Below the pieces are notes generated by a model, which saw only the letters and a list, made by a program, of their open reading frames with translations, ran no database searches and was not told where the DNA came from. DNA of 15,957 nucleotides from Actinomycetes bacterium (GTDB lineage: Bacteria; Actinomycetota; Actinomycetes; Mycobacteriales; Mycobacteriaceae). How positions within the stretch are numbered: position 1 is the first letter of the stretch; each line of letters opens with the position of its first letter. The stretch covers positions 1 to 15,957 of the forward strand of contig JAEWGK010000205.1 in the NCBI GenBank assembly GCA_023388385.1, in the 5' to 3' direction. Position numbers and translations under genes: made by a program. Positions 6,765 to 13,651 of the stretch are shown here, piece by piece.

Positions 6765-6770
6765 AGACTA
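6765..6770 (-). promoter_or_regulatory. Candidate -10 element for leaderless dinB mRNA
   Basis: On the minus strand TAGTCT is followed by GGCGGC and then the dinB ATG. This is the TANNNT-N6-ATG pattern of leaderless actinobacterial transcripts. There is no Shine-Dalgarno site. The element lies in the 30-bp gap after the HhH gene, so dinB and the acetyltransferase could be expressed separately from it. Confidence 0.5.
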
Positions 6771-6788
6771 CCGCGCCCCAGACCCGAA

Positions 6789-7535
6789 TTAGAACACGCG
6801 GTCGATGACAAGCCCGCCCGGCCGCACCGCCGCCGCCCGGGTGATGGCGTATTCGACGTCGACCGGCGCGACGTCCAGCAGGTGCGCGGCGTAGGCCACG
6901 ACGACCGCCGCCCGCTCCCCGCCGACGCGCCGGGCGCCGCCGAGCCACCGTCGCACCGCCGGCCCGGGCATGGGGCCGGGGCAGCCGGTGAGCATCCGCA
7001 GATGCGTCCAGGACTGCTCCCCGAGTCCGCGCACCGAGCGCCATGCCGCCTCCACCATGCCCGGGTCGGCCACCATCGCCCCCAGCAGGTCGTCCCGGTC
7101 GCGGATGCCCAGGGCGGCCAGCCGCTCCGCGACCTCCCGGGCGATGTCCGCTTTCAGCCGCCCGGCGCAGCGGTTGCCCGGCAGTATGCCGTGCGGCATG
7201 GCCACCAGCGCAGCGGCGAGCTCGTCCGTCGTCTCCACCGGGCGGCCACGATCGGAGGTCCAGATCCGGAACCTCCCCAGCGCCGCGTCGACCGCCGAGT
7301 GGCGCATGCGGATGCTGAACACCGCGTCGAGGATCGCCTCCGGCAGCGTCGGCCTGCGCACCGCGAACGTCCAGTCCACGGTGCGGCCAAGGACGTCGAC
7401 GAGCTCCTCCGCCGCGTCGACCGCCAGCTCCCGGTCCCGGCACCCGACATGCGGATGGTTCGGCTGCTCCCCCGGGCCGTCGCGGCCGCCCCACCAGCCG
7501 TCATCGTCGCGGTCGTGCCACTGATCGTCGTTCAT
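6789..7535 (-). CDS. Unknown protein with HhH-GPD (DNA glycosylase-like) fold
   Basis: The 248-residue product starts with an acidic, Trp/His-rich segment of about 30 residues. The core (about 62-235) resembles a family of uncharacterised actinobacterial proteins related to HhH-GPD base-excision glycosylases. The segments pointing to this are LPEAILDAVFSI at 64-75, then GLGEQSWTHLRMLTGCPGP at 170-188 and AVRRWLG at 193-199. In EndoIII-type enzymes the hairpin carries a catalytic Lys and is followed by a catalytic Asp. Here the hairpin has GEQS and the following segment is PMPGPAV, so neither is evident. A strong ribosome site AGGGGGAGG precedes the ATG at 7535. The gene lies between ileS and dinB in the same direction. 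The fold call is from memory of motif spacing and is moderately sure; the function is unknown. Confidence 0.75.
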   Translation of the reverse strand: MNDDQWHDRDDDGWWGGRDGPGEQPNHPHVGCRDRELAVDAAEELVDVLGRTVDWTFAVRRPTLPEAILDAVFSIRMRHSAVDAALGRFRIWTSDRGRPVETTDELAAALVAMPHGILPGNRCAGRLKADIAREVAERLAALGIRDRDDLLGAMVADPGMVEAAWRSVRGLGEQSWTHLRMLTGCPGPMPGPAVRRWLGGARRVGGERAAVVVAYAAHLLDVAPVDVEYAITRAAAVRPGGLVIDRVF

Positions 7536-7589
7536 GTCGCCTCCCCCTCGTGCGCGTCGCCGGCCCCTCCGGCGGTCGCCGCATCCGGC

Positions 7590-7595
7590 ACGTTA
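7590..7595 (-). promoter_or_regulatory. Weak candidate -10 element before the HhH gene
   Basis: TAACGT on the minus strand is the only TANNNT hexamer I noted in the GC-rich 180-bp gap between ileS and this gene. It would give a leader of about 48 nt containing the AGGGGGAGG ribosome site. There is no -35 match. The gap also holds a short GC repeat (CCCCGCCGG twice, 7600-7618). Confidence 0.2.
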
Positions 7596-7680
7596 ACGGC
7601 CCCGCCGGCCCCGCCGGCCCGCGCGGGCGCCGCGGAGGGCCTGGTTGTGGACGCCGATCCGGCGGTGGACAAGTCCGCGC

Positions 7681-7700
7681 TCCCGCACGCGGCCGCGGGA
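7681..7700 (-). terminator. Possible terminator after ileS
   Basis: TCCCGC (7681-7686) pairs with GCGGGA (7695-7700) around an 8-nt loop. It starts 16 bases past the ileS stop codon. No T-tract follows. The stem is short, so this is a modest candidate. Confidence 0.35.
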
Positions 7701-7715
7701 ACGGGCGGCGCGGGG

Positions 7716-10700
7716 CTACGCCTTCGCGATGCGCGCGGAGGCGCCGTCGCCCAGGTCGTGCTCCAGGGACTCCCCGACGACGACGTCCAGGGAGACCGCA
7801 AGAACCTCGGCGGCGATGAGGTCGCGGTGGCGCTCGGCCCACCCGCGGCGCCCCTCCGGCACGGACATGACGACCTCGATGCGGTCGACGACGTCCAGGC
7901 CGGCGTTTTTGCGGGCGTCCTGCAGGCCGCGGATGCGGTCGGCGGCCCAGCCGCGGGCCTCGTGAGACTCGTCGACGGTCATGTCCAGGACCACCAGGCC
8001 GTCCATGCCGTCGACCTCGGCGGCGGACTCCGCGTTCTCGGCGACGAGGCGGCGGGTGTACTCGCCGTCCTCCAGCGAGATGCCGGCGGCGACGACGCGG
8101 CCGTCGACGACCTCGTAGTCGCCGGACTTCACGGCCTTGATGACCTTCTGGACGTCGCGGCCCAGACGCGGGCCGGCGGCGCGGGCGTTGACCACGACCT
8201 CGAAGCGGCCGACGGAGTCGACGTCGGACGTCAGCACGACGTCGTCGACGTTGACCTCGTCACCGATGACGGAGGCAAACGGCTCCAGCGCGTCCGCGTC
8301 CGGCACGGCGACCGTCAGGGACGGCAGCGGCAGGCGGTTGCGCAGCTGATTGGCCTTGCGGACGCGGGACGCCGCGGAGCACACGTTCCGGACCCCGTCC
8401 ATGGCGGCCACCAGCGCGTCGTCACGCGGCAGATCGCCCTCGGCCGGGTAGTCCTCCAGGTGCACGGAGCGGCCACCGGTCAGGGCCTTCCACATCGCCT
8501 CGGTGGTCAGCGGCAGCAGCGGCGCCGCGAGGCGGCACAGGGTCTCCAGCACCGTGTACAGGGTGTCGAAGGCCTCCGGGTGCTCCTCATCGCCCGCCCA
8601 GAAGCGGTCGCGGGAGCGGCGGACGTACCAGTTGGTCAGCGCGTCGCAGAACCAGCGCACCTCGTCGCACGCGCCGGCGATGTCGACGGCATCGAGCTTC
8701 GCGCGGACCGACTCCGCGGTCGCGGCGAGCTTCGCCAGGATGTAGCGGTCCAGGACGTTGTCCGACTCCGTCGACCACGTCGCCGGCCTGGAGGCGTAGA
8801 GCTGCAGGAACGAGTACGCGTTCCACATCGGCAGCAGCGCCTGGCGCACGCCCTCGCGGATGCCCTGGTCCGTGACGACGAGGTTGCCGCCGCGCAGGAT
8901 CGGCGACGACATGAGGAACCAGCGCATCGCATCGGAGCCGTCGCGCGCGAAGACCTCGTTGACGTTCGGGTAGTTGCCCTTCGACTTCGACATCTTCAGG
9001 CCGTCGTTGCCCAGCACGATGCCGTGGGCCACGACCTCCCTGTACGCCGGACGGTCGAACAACGCCGTCGCCAGCACATGCATGGAGTAGAACCAGCCGC
9101 GGGTCTGGCCGGAGTACTCGACGATGAAGTCGGCCGGCGAGTGGGTGTCGAACCACTCCTTGTTCTCGAACGGGTAGTGCTTCTGCGCGAACGGCATGGA
9201 GCCCGACTCGAACCAGCAGTCCAGGACCTCCGGCACTCGGCGCATCGTCGACGCGCCCGTCGGGTCGTCCGGGTTCGGGCGGGTCAGCTCGTCGATGTAC
9301 GGGCGGTGCAAGGACGTCGGGCGGACGCCGAAGTCGCGCTCCAGCTCGTCGAGGGAGCCGTAGACGTCGACGCGCGGGTACTCCTCCGAATCGGAGACCC
9401 ACACGGGGATCGGCGCGCCCCAGTAGCGGTTGCGGGAGATGTTCCAGTCGCGGGCGCCCTCGAGCCACTTGCCGAACTGGCCGTCGCGGATGTGGTCCGG
9501 GACCCAGCGGATGCCCTCGTGGTTGAGCTCGACCATGCGGTCGCGGAACTTCGTCACGGCCACGAACCAGGATGGCAGCGCCATGTAGATGAGCGGCTCG
9601 CCGGAGCGCCAGGAGTGCGGGTAGGAGTGCTCGATGGTCTGGTGGCGAAGGACACGGCGGGCGGCCTTGAGGTCGCGGATGATGTCCTTGTTCGCGTCGA
9701 AGACCAGCTGCCCCTCGTAGTCCGGCACCTGGGACGTGAAGCGGCCGTCCATGTCGACCGGGATGACCAGGTCGATGCCGTGGGCACGACAGGTCTCCAT
9801 GTCCTCCTCACCGAAGGCGGGGGCCTGGTGGACGATGCCGGTGCCGTCCTCGACCGTGACGTAGTCGGCGGACAGGATGCGGAAGGCGTCCGGGTGGTCG
9901 CGGAAGTAGCCGAAGACCGGCTCGTAGGACAGGCCGACGAGCTCGGAGCCCTTGTGCTCGGAGACGATCTCCGGGGCCTTGCCCAGCTCCTTGGCGTAGA
10001 CGCCGACGAGCGCCTTGGCCAGGATCATGCGCTCGCCGCGGAACTCCTCCAGACCGTCGTCGCCGACGCGGACCTGGACGTAGTCGACGTCCGGGTGGAC
10101 GGCGAGGGCGAGGTTGGACGGCAGCGTCCACGGGGTCGTCGTCCACGCCAGGGCGTTGGCGCCGACGAGCTGGTCGGCCACGCCCTCACCCGCGTGCTCC
10201 GAGACGCCCGTGATGGGCAGGGTGACGGTCAGGGTCGGGTCCTGGCGCATCTTGTACGCGTCATCCAGGCGGGTTTCCTGGTTCGACAGCGGGGTGTGCT
10301 CGGCCCAGGAGTACGGCAGGACGCGGAAACCCTGGTAGATGAGGCCCTTGTCGTACAGGTTCTTGAAGGCCCAGATGACGGACTCCATGAAGTCCAGGTC
10401 CATCGTCTTGTAGCCGCCGTCAAAGTCGACCCAGCGGGCCTGGCGGGTGACGTAGGCCTTCCACTCCTCCGTGTACTCCAGCACGGAGCGACCGCAGTAC
10501 TCGTTGAACGTGGCGAGGCCCATCTCCTCGATCTCGCCCTTTTCCTTGATGCCGAGCTGCTTTTCGGCCTCGAGCTCCGCGGGCAGGCCGTGGCAATCCC
10601 AGCCGAAGACGCGGTTGACCTGGCGCCCGCGCATGGTCTGGTAGCGCGGCACGATGTCCTTGACGTATCCGGTGAGCAGGTGGCCGTAGTGAGGCAGGCC

Positions 10701-10895
10701 GTTGGCGAACGGCGGGCCATCGTAGAAGACGTACTCCTCCGCGCCGTCGCGGGCGTCGATGGAGGCCTGGAAGGTCCCGTCCTCCTTCCAGAACGCGAGG
10801 ACCTTCTCCTCGAGCTCCGGGAACGACGGGGTGCCGGTTCCGGCGTGGAACTGCTCGGTGCGCGGGTAGGCGCCGCCGGCGGGCGTGGGCTTCAT
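7716..10895 (-). CDS. ileS: Isoleucyl-tRNA synthetase, type 2
   Basis: The enzyme charges tRNA-Ile with isoleucine and edits misactivated valine. The 1059-residue product has the class I signatures PHYGH at 68-72 (HIGH motif) and KMSKS at 634-638. The inserted editing domain lies between them, with [13 protein letters not shown] and [19 protein letters not shown] as clear landmarks. HYGH, the overall length and the C-terminal region match the eukaryote-like IleRS2 group found in mycobacteria and corynebacteria. This group is known to be less sensitive to mupirocin. The ATG at 10895 has AGGGGAG ten bases upstream. The gene stands alone behind a T-box leader that should raise translation when tRNA-Ile is uncharged. 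A short hairpin follows the stop. Confidence 0.98.
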   Translation of the reverse strand: MKPTPAGGAYPRTEQFHAGTGTPSFPELEEKVLAFWKEDGTFQASIDARDGAEEYVFYDGPPFANGLPHYGHLLTGYVKDIVPRYQTMRGRQVNRVFGWDCHGLPAELEAEKQLGIKEKGEIEEMGLATFNEYCGRSVLEYTEEWKAYVTRQARWVDFDGGYKTMDLDFMESVIWAFKNLYDKGLIYQGFRVLPYSWAEHTPLSNQETRLDDAYKMRQDPTLTVTLPITGVSEHAGEGVADQLVGANALAWTTTPWTLPSNLALAVHPDVDYVQVRVGDDGLEEFRGERMILAKALVGVYAKELGKAPEIVSEHKGSELVGLSYEPVFGYFRDHPDAFRILSADYVTVEDGTGIVHQAPAFGEEDMETCRAHGIDLVIPVDMDGRFTSQVPDYEGQLVFDANKDIIRDLKAARRVLRHQTIEHSYPHSWRSGEPLIYMALPSWFVAVTKFRDRMVELNHEGIRWVPDHIRDGQFGKWLEGARDWNISRNRYWGAPIPVWVSDSEEYPRVDVYGSLDELERDFGVRPTSLHRPYIDELTRPNPDDPTGASTMRRVPEVLDCWFESGSMPFAQKHYPFENKEWFDTHSPADFIVEYSGQTRGWFYSMHVLATALFDRPAYREVVAHGIVLGNDGLKMSKSKGNYPNVNEVFARDGSDAMRWFLMSSPILRGGNLVVTDQGIREGVRQALLPMWNAYSFLQLYASRPATWSTESDNVLDRYILAKLAATAESVRAKLDAVDIAGACDEVRWFCDALTNWYVRRSRDRFWAGDEEHPEAFDTLYTVLETLCRLAAPLLPLTTEAMWKALTGGRSVHLEDYPAEGDLPRDDALVAAMDGVRNVCSAASRVRKANQLRNRLPLPSLTVAVPDADALEPFASVIGDEVNVDDVVLTSDVDSVGRFEVVVNARAAGPRLGRDVQKVIKAVKSGDYEVVDGRVVAAGISLEDGEYTRRLVAENAESAAEVDGMDGLVVLDMTVDESHEARGWAADRIRGLQDARKNAGLDVVDRIEVVMSVPEGRRGWAERHRDLIAAEVLAVSLDVVVGESLEHDLGDGASARIAKA

Positions 10896-10906
10896 GTGCG
10901 GTGGTC

Positions 10907-11155
10907 TCCCCTGGTCGGCACGTCCGCGGCGGTCGCCGCGGGCGGACGGGGACGCCGTCGCCGGGGCGCTCGGCGCGCTCCGGGCGGTGACGCGGTACCA
11001 CCCCGCTTGGCCCCGTGCGACGCGTGCTGCGCGACGGCGGGGCCCGCTCGTCGTCCGGGCTGTCCCGGGCCCGACCCGGCCGGTTCTACTGGGCGCCGCG
11101 ATGACGCTGTTCCTCCGGCGCGCTCCCCGGTGATTGCCGGATCGCCGCGCATATG
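10907..11155 (-). promoter_or_regulatory. T-box riboswitch (tRNA-Ile sensing leader of ileS), translational type
   Basis: Several T-box landmarks occur in order on the minus strand. The specifier triplet ATC (Ile) lies at 11134-11132 inside GCAATCACCGGGGAGC, typical of the ultrashort Stem I of actinobacterial ileS leaders. GGAGGAACAGC follows at 11116-11106. The Stem II S-turn AGTAGAACCG is at 11090-11081. The T-box proper, GGGGTGGTACCGCG, is at 11004-10991; its TGGT pairs with the ACCA end of uncharged tRNA. Downstream there is no terminator T-tract. Instead TCCC (10952-10949) can pair with GGGA of the ribosome site (10910-10907), stacked on the helix CGTCCGC/GCGGACG (10948-10942 with 10927-10921). 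This would hide the ribosome site unless tRNA binding favours the other fold. The class is known; the exact pairing is my inference. Confidence 0.93.
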
Positions 11156-11161
11156 CCCCGC

Positions 11162-11192
11162 ATCATAGCTGACGCTCTGGGGAACGGACCAA
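11162..11192 (-). promoter_or_regulatory. Candidate promoter of the T-box-ileS transcript
   Basis: The minus strand has TATGAT at 11167-11162, a near-consensus -10. TTGGTC at 11192-11187 is a possible -35, although the 19-bp spacer is long. Transcription would start near 11155, just before Stem I of the T-box, which is where a T-box leader should begin. Confidence 0.6.
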
Positions 11193-11261
11193 CGCAGGCG
11201 GGCGCGGCGCGTGCGCAGCAGGTGCAGTGCGTGACGACGCCACGGGGACGGCGCGTGCGCG

Positions 11262-11303
11262 GACGCCCCGCCGGGCCCGTCATGGGCGCGTCGGCGGGGC
11301 GTC
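11262..11303. terminator. Strong hairpin with 12-bp perfect stem between divIVA and ileS
   Basis: GACGCCCCGCCG (11262-11273) and CGGCGGGGCGTC (11292-11303) are perfectly complementary over 12 bp. The 18-nt loop can form an inner 4-bp stem (GCCC/GGGC). It lies about 50 bases past the divIVA stop and upstream of the T-box promoter. It is probably a second terminator for divIVA, with no T-tract. Confidence 0.55.
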
Positions 11304-11321
11304 GGGAATCGCGGTGGGCGG

Positions 11322-11342
11322 GCGCGGCCGATCGGGCCGCGC
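11322..11342. terminator. Hairpin just after divIVA, probable terminator
   Basis: GCGCGGCC (11322-11329) pairs with GGCCGCGC (11335-11342) around a 5-nt loop. It begins 11 bases after the divIVA stop codon. There is no T-tract; it fits the U-poor terminators of high-GC actinobacteria. Confidence 0.55.
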
Positions 11343-11353
11343 GGTGGCCCGGC

Positions 11354-12364
11354 CTAGTTGCCGTAGCCGTCCGCCGGGGCGGCGGACTCCCGGGAGTTGA
11401 GGTCCTCCAGCTGGGACTCCAGGAAGGTCTTCAGGCGCGTGCGGTACTCACGCTCGAAGATGTGCAGCTCCTCGATGCGGGCCTCGAGGGCGGTCTGCTG
11501 CTCCTTGACCGTGGTCATGATCTCGTTGTACTTGCGCTCCGCGTCGTTCTGCAGGTCGCGGGCCTTCTGGTTCGCGGCCTCGACGGTGGCGGCGGAACGG
11601 GCGTCGGCCTCGGAGACCATCTGCTCGGAGCGGCGGCGGGCGTCGGCCAGCGTCTCGTCGGACTCGCGCCGGGCGGCGCCCAGGGTGGCGTCGGCCTGCT
11701 CGCGGGCCTCGGTGACGGTGCGCTCGGCCTCGCGGCGGGCGTCGCCCAGGGTCTTCTCGGCCTCCGCGTTGGCGTCGGAGGTGGTGCGCTCGGCAGTGGC
11801 GCGGGCCTCGGCGAGCATGGCGTCGGAGTCGCGCTTGGCGTCCGCGGTGAGGCGGTCGGCGGTTTCCTGGGCCAGGCCCAGGACGCGGGCTGCCTGGACG
11901 TGGGAGGACTCGACCTGGGCCGGAGCGGCGGCCGGGGCGGAGGAGGCCTTGGCGGCGCGGTCGTCGGCCTCGGCGGCGCGCTTCTCGGCGTCGGCGGCGC
12001 GCTTCTCCGCCTCCTTCACGCGAGCGTCGGCCTGCGCCAGGATCTCGCGCTCCTGCTCCGCCAGGCGGCGGTCGTACTCGGCGCGCAGCTCGGCCTCGAC
12101 GGAGCGGCGGACCTCGCCCTCGTCGACGGAGGACGCGGCGGACACCGGCATGGCGGAGCCGGAGGCGGAGGAGCGGGCGTCCTCGAGCTCTCCCTCCAGC
12201 TCGTCGACGCGGATGCGCAGATCGGCGTTCTCGTCCTGGAGCTCGCCCAGGGCGTCCTCGACCAGGTCGAGGAACTGGTCGACCTCATCCTCGTTGTAGC
12301 CGCGCTTGCCGATCGGCGGCTTGCTGAACGCGACGTTGTGCACATCGGCTGGAGTCAACGGCAT
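11354..12364 (-). CDS. divIVA: DivIVA/Wag31 polar growth and cell-division organiser
   Basis: DivIVA (Wag31) collects at negatively curved membrane at the cell poles and recruits the machinery for apical cell-wall growth in Corynebacterium and Mycobacterium. The 336-residue product begins [20 protein letters not shown], the conserved membrane-binding domain, and continues with [14 protein letters not shown] and a short coiled coil (about 29-63). A low-complexity linker follows, then a long Ala/Glu/Arg-rich coiled coil (about 84-322). Residues 158-267 fall into ten 11-residue units. The tail is [17 protein letters not shown] chose ATG 12364 because the family always begins here and AAGGGGAA lies nine bases upstream; an upstream in-frame ATG would add 40 unrelated residues. 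It has its own control region and two hairpins after the stop. Confidence 0.97.
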   Translation of the reverse strand: MPLTPADVHNVAFSKPPIGKRGYNEDEVDQFLDLVEDALGELQDENADLRIRVDELEGELEDARSSASGSAMPVSAASSVDEGEVRRSVEAELRAEYDRRLAEQEREILAQADARVKEAEKRAADAEKRAAEADDRAAKASSAPAAAPAQVESSHVQAARVLGLAQETADRLTADAKRDSDAMLAEARATAERTTSDANAEAEKTLGDARREAERTVTEAREQADATLGAARRESDETLADARRRSEQMVSEADARSAATVEAANQKARDLQNDAERKYNEIMTTVKEQQTALEARIEELHIFEREYRTRLKTFLESQLEDLNSRESAAPADGYGN

Positions 12365-12458
12365 TGGAGTGTTCCCCTTCACATGTTTTCGGACTTGACA
12401 CCGCGCGCGGAATCCGCGTTCCCGCGGGGTCCCGTGATCCGGTATCCCCGGCGCACGT

Positions 12459-12503
12459 GAATACACGGGCCGGCGAGGGCTCAAGTGACGTTACTGTGTA
12501 TTC
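12459..12503. repeat. Inverted repeat GAATACAC...GTGTATTC upstream of divIVA
   Basis: Perfect 8-bp arms lie at 12459-12466 and 12496-12503, separated by 29 bp, that is about 37 bp centre to centre. The arms are AT-rich in a GC-rich setting. A related pair, GTATCCCCGGC at 12442-12452 and GTATTCCCCGGC at 12498-12509, lies in the same stretch. This could be an operator or one side of an RNA fold; the role is unknown. Confidence 0.5.
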
Positions 12504-12632
12504 CCCGGCCATGCTACAACGTTCACGACGGCAACACACGTCACGCGGACGGAAAATCGCCACGTGAGGCATACCCCGCCCCGCCGGAATCCACTGTGCG
12601 GGGGTGTTCCCCGCCGCCCGGTCCGCCGAACG

Positions 12633-12678
12633 GCGACGCGCGGCGACCCCGGAGATGGGACCGCCGCGCGGGCGTCGC
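12633..12678 (-). terminator. Large hairpin after yggT, probable terminator
   Basis: GCGACG+CGCGGCG (12633-12645) pairs with CGCCGCG (12662-12668) and CGTCGC (12673-12678), giving 13 bp interrupted by a 4-nt bulge, with a 16-nt loop. It lies 32 bases past the yggT stop and would separate the sepF-yggT unit from divIVA. There is no T-tract. Confidence 0.5.
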
Positions 12679-12710
12679 CTCCCGGCCGCAGGTGCGGCGC
12701 GGAGGAGGTC

Positions 12711-13004
12711 TCAGATCGCGGAGAACGGCGCGAGGAGCATCCGGACGATCATGAGGACGAAGAACAGGACCAGCACCGAGATGTCCAGCCGCACCGCCCC
12801 CATCGGCATCGACGGGATGATGCGCCGTACCAGCTTCACCGGCGGGTCGGTGACCGTGAACACCACCTCGCCGATGGTCGAGAACACGCGGCCCGGCCGC
12901 CAGCTCCTGGAAAACGACTCGATCATCTCGATGATGATGCGCACCAGGAGGAGGTAGGTGAACAGCTGGACCAGGATGTAGAGGACGGAGAAGAGGACCT
13001 GCAC
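12711..13004 (-). CDS. yggT: YggT-family small membrane protein
   Basis: The 97-residue product has two hydrophobic segments, about 3-27 (LFSVLYILVQLFTYLLLVRI) and 73-94. A short loop between them has the family pattern VTDPPVKLVRRIIP at 51-64. YggT proteins are integral membrane proteins found beside sepF and divIVA in many Gram-positive bacteria and cyanobacteria. Their precise function is not settled; a link to envelope or division has been proposed. The start is GTG at 13004, only 11 bases after the sepF stop and with a poor ribosome site, so it is probably translated by coupling to sepF. A hairpin follows the gene. Confidence 0.93.
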   Translation of the reverse strand: MQVLFSVLYILVQLFTYLLLVRIIIEMIESFSRSWRPGRVFSTIGEVVFTVTDPPVKLVRRIIPSMPMGAVRLDISVLVLFFVLMIVRMLLAPFSAI

Positions 13005-13015
13005 GGGGCGTCAGC

Positions 13016-13516
13016 CTAGCCGCTCAGGGCGTCACGTCGGGCATCGGCCAGTTCGACGCCCTCCGGCAGCAGCGTGAAGACGTTGCCGTCGGCCTCGATG
13101 CGGCCGCGCAGCGCGAAGGACAGGCCGGCGGCGAAGTCGATGTAGCGCTTGCGCTGCTCCATCGGCAGCTCGGCCAGGTCGAAGGTCACGATGTCGCCGT
13201 CGCGGAAGCGCTCGCCGATCTCACGTGCCTCGGAGTACTTGTCGACGAAGTCGGCCTGCGGCGTGATGTGGTGGTGCAGCGGGCGGCGCGGCGCCAGGAC
13301 CTCGTCCTCGAAGCGCTCGGCCGGATAGGGCGCGTAGTCGTCCTCGTACTCGTCGTAGCCGCGGTCGTCGGCGTAGGAGCCATGGTCGTAGCCGCGATCG
13401 GCCTCGTAGTCGTCGCGGGCGTAGCCGCGGTCGTCAGCGTAGTCCCCGGCATCGCGCGCGTCGGCGACGGGCTCCATGCCAAAGTAGCGCTTGACCTGCT
13501 GCATGAATTCCGCCAT
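13016..13516 (-). CDS. sepF: SepF, FtsZ membrane anchor
   Basis: SepF tethers FtsZ to the membrane; in actinobacteria, which lack FtsA, it is the main anchor. The 166-residue product has the N-terminal amphipathic membrane-binding helix MAEFMQQVKRYFGME (1-15). An Asp/Tyr/Arg-rich linker with repeated DDRGY and ADRGY motifs follows (about 20-64), then the globular FtsZ-binding domain (about 82-155, with DIVTFDLAELP and YIDFAAGLSFALRG). The ATG at 13516 has GGAGG seven bases upstream. A longer frame would add 32 residues with no family resemblance. A TANNNT hexamer (TACGGT, minus strand 13573-13568) is a weak promoter candidate giving a leader of about 45 nt. yggT follows after 11 bases. Confidence 0.96.
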   Translation of the reverse strand: MAEFMQQVKRYFGMEPVADARDAGDYADDRGYARDDYEADRGYDHGSYADDRGYDEYEDDYAPYPAERFEDEVLAPRRPLHHHITPQADFVDKYSEAREIGERFRDGDIVTFDLAELPMEQRKRYIDFAAGLSFALRGRIEADGNVFTLLPEGVELADARRDALSG

Positions 13517-13608
13517 GTCGGTTCCTCCATGGTTGGTATGGTCTGGTTCGGTGCGGTTCCGGGGTTCACCGTATCCCGGACGGGGCGCGCGGGGCGGGTC
13601 CGACACGC

Positions 13609-13636
13609 CCACGCGCCCGGGTTCCGCGGGCGGGTG
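13609..13636 (-). terminator. Possible terminator between pgeF and sepF
   Basis: CGCCCG (13614-13619) pairs with CGGGCG (13627-13632) around a 7-nt loop. The stem is extended by CCAC/GGTG (13609-13612 with 13633-13636) across one bulged G. It begins 15 bases after the pgeF stop. No T-tract follows. Confidence 0.4.
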
Positions 13637-13651
13637 CGCGGGTGCGGGGCG

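Larger units (their letters stand above)
12365..12710 (-). promoter_or_regulatory. 346-bp gene-free region before divIVA with candidate promoters
   Basis: I see no gene here. The half nearest divIVA is less GC-rich than the surroundings and holds two TANNNT hexamers on the minus strand: TAGCAT at 12516-12511 and TAACGT at 12493-12488. Either would give a leader of more than 110 nt, long for this gene class. No -35 consensus is evident. An inverted repeat GAATACAC/GTGTATTC overlaps this area. The other half carries a large hairpin after yggT. Confidence 0.4.

Noticed and set aside
7598..7627. GC-only repeat CCCCGCCGG with a following palindrome in the ileS-HhH gap, considered as a mobile miniature element
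   Set aside because: There are only two short copies, with no terminal inverted repeats or target duplication; it is probably simple-sequence DNA.
5490..11168. A plus-strand open frame of 1892 codons lying opposite dinB, the HhH gene and ileS
   Set aside because: It is a shadow of the minus-strand genes: in very GC-rich DNA the antisense frame lacks stops. Its product is low-complexity (His/Arg/Gly/Val-rich) with no recognisable domain, and the opposite strand encodes clear known proteins.
11153..12460. Plus-strand open frame of 435 codons opposite divIVA
   Set aside because: The Leu/Gly-rich repetitive product is only the mirror of the DivIVA coiled-coil repeats; divIVA on the minus strand is unambiguous.
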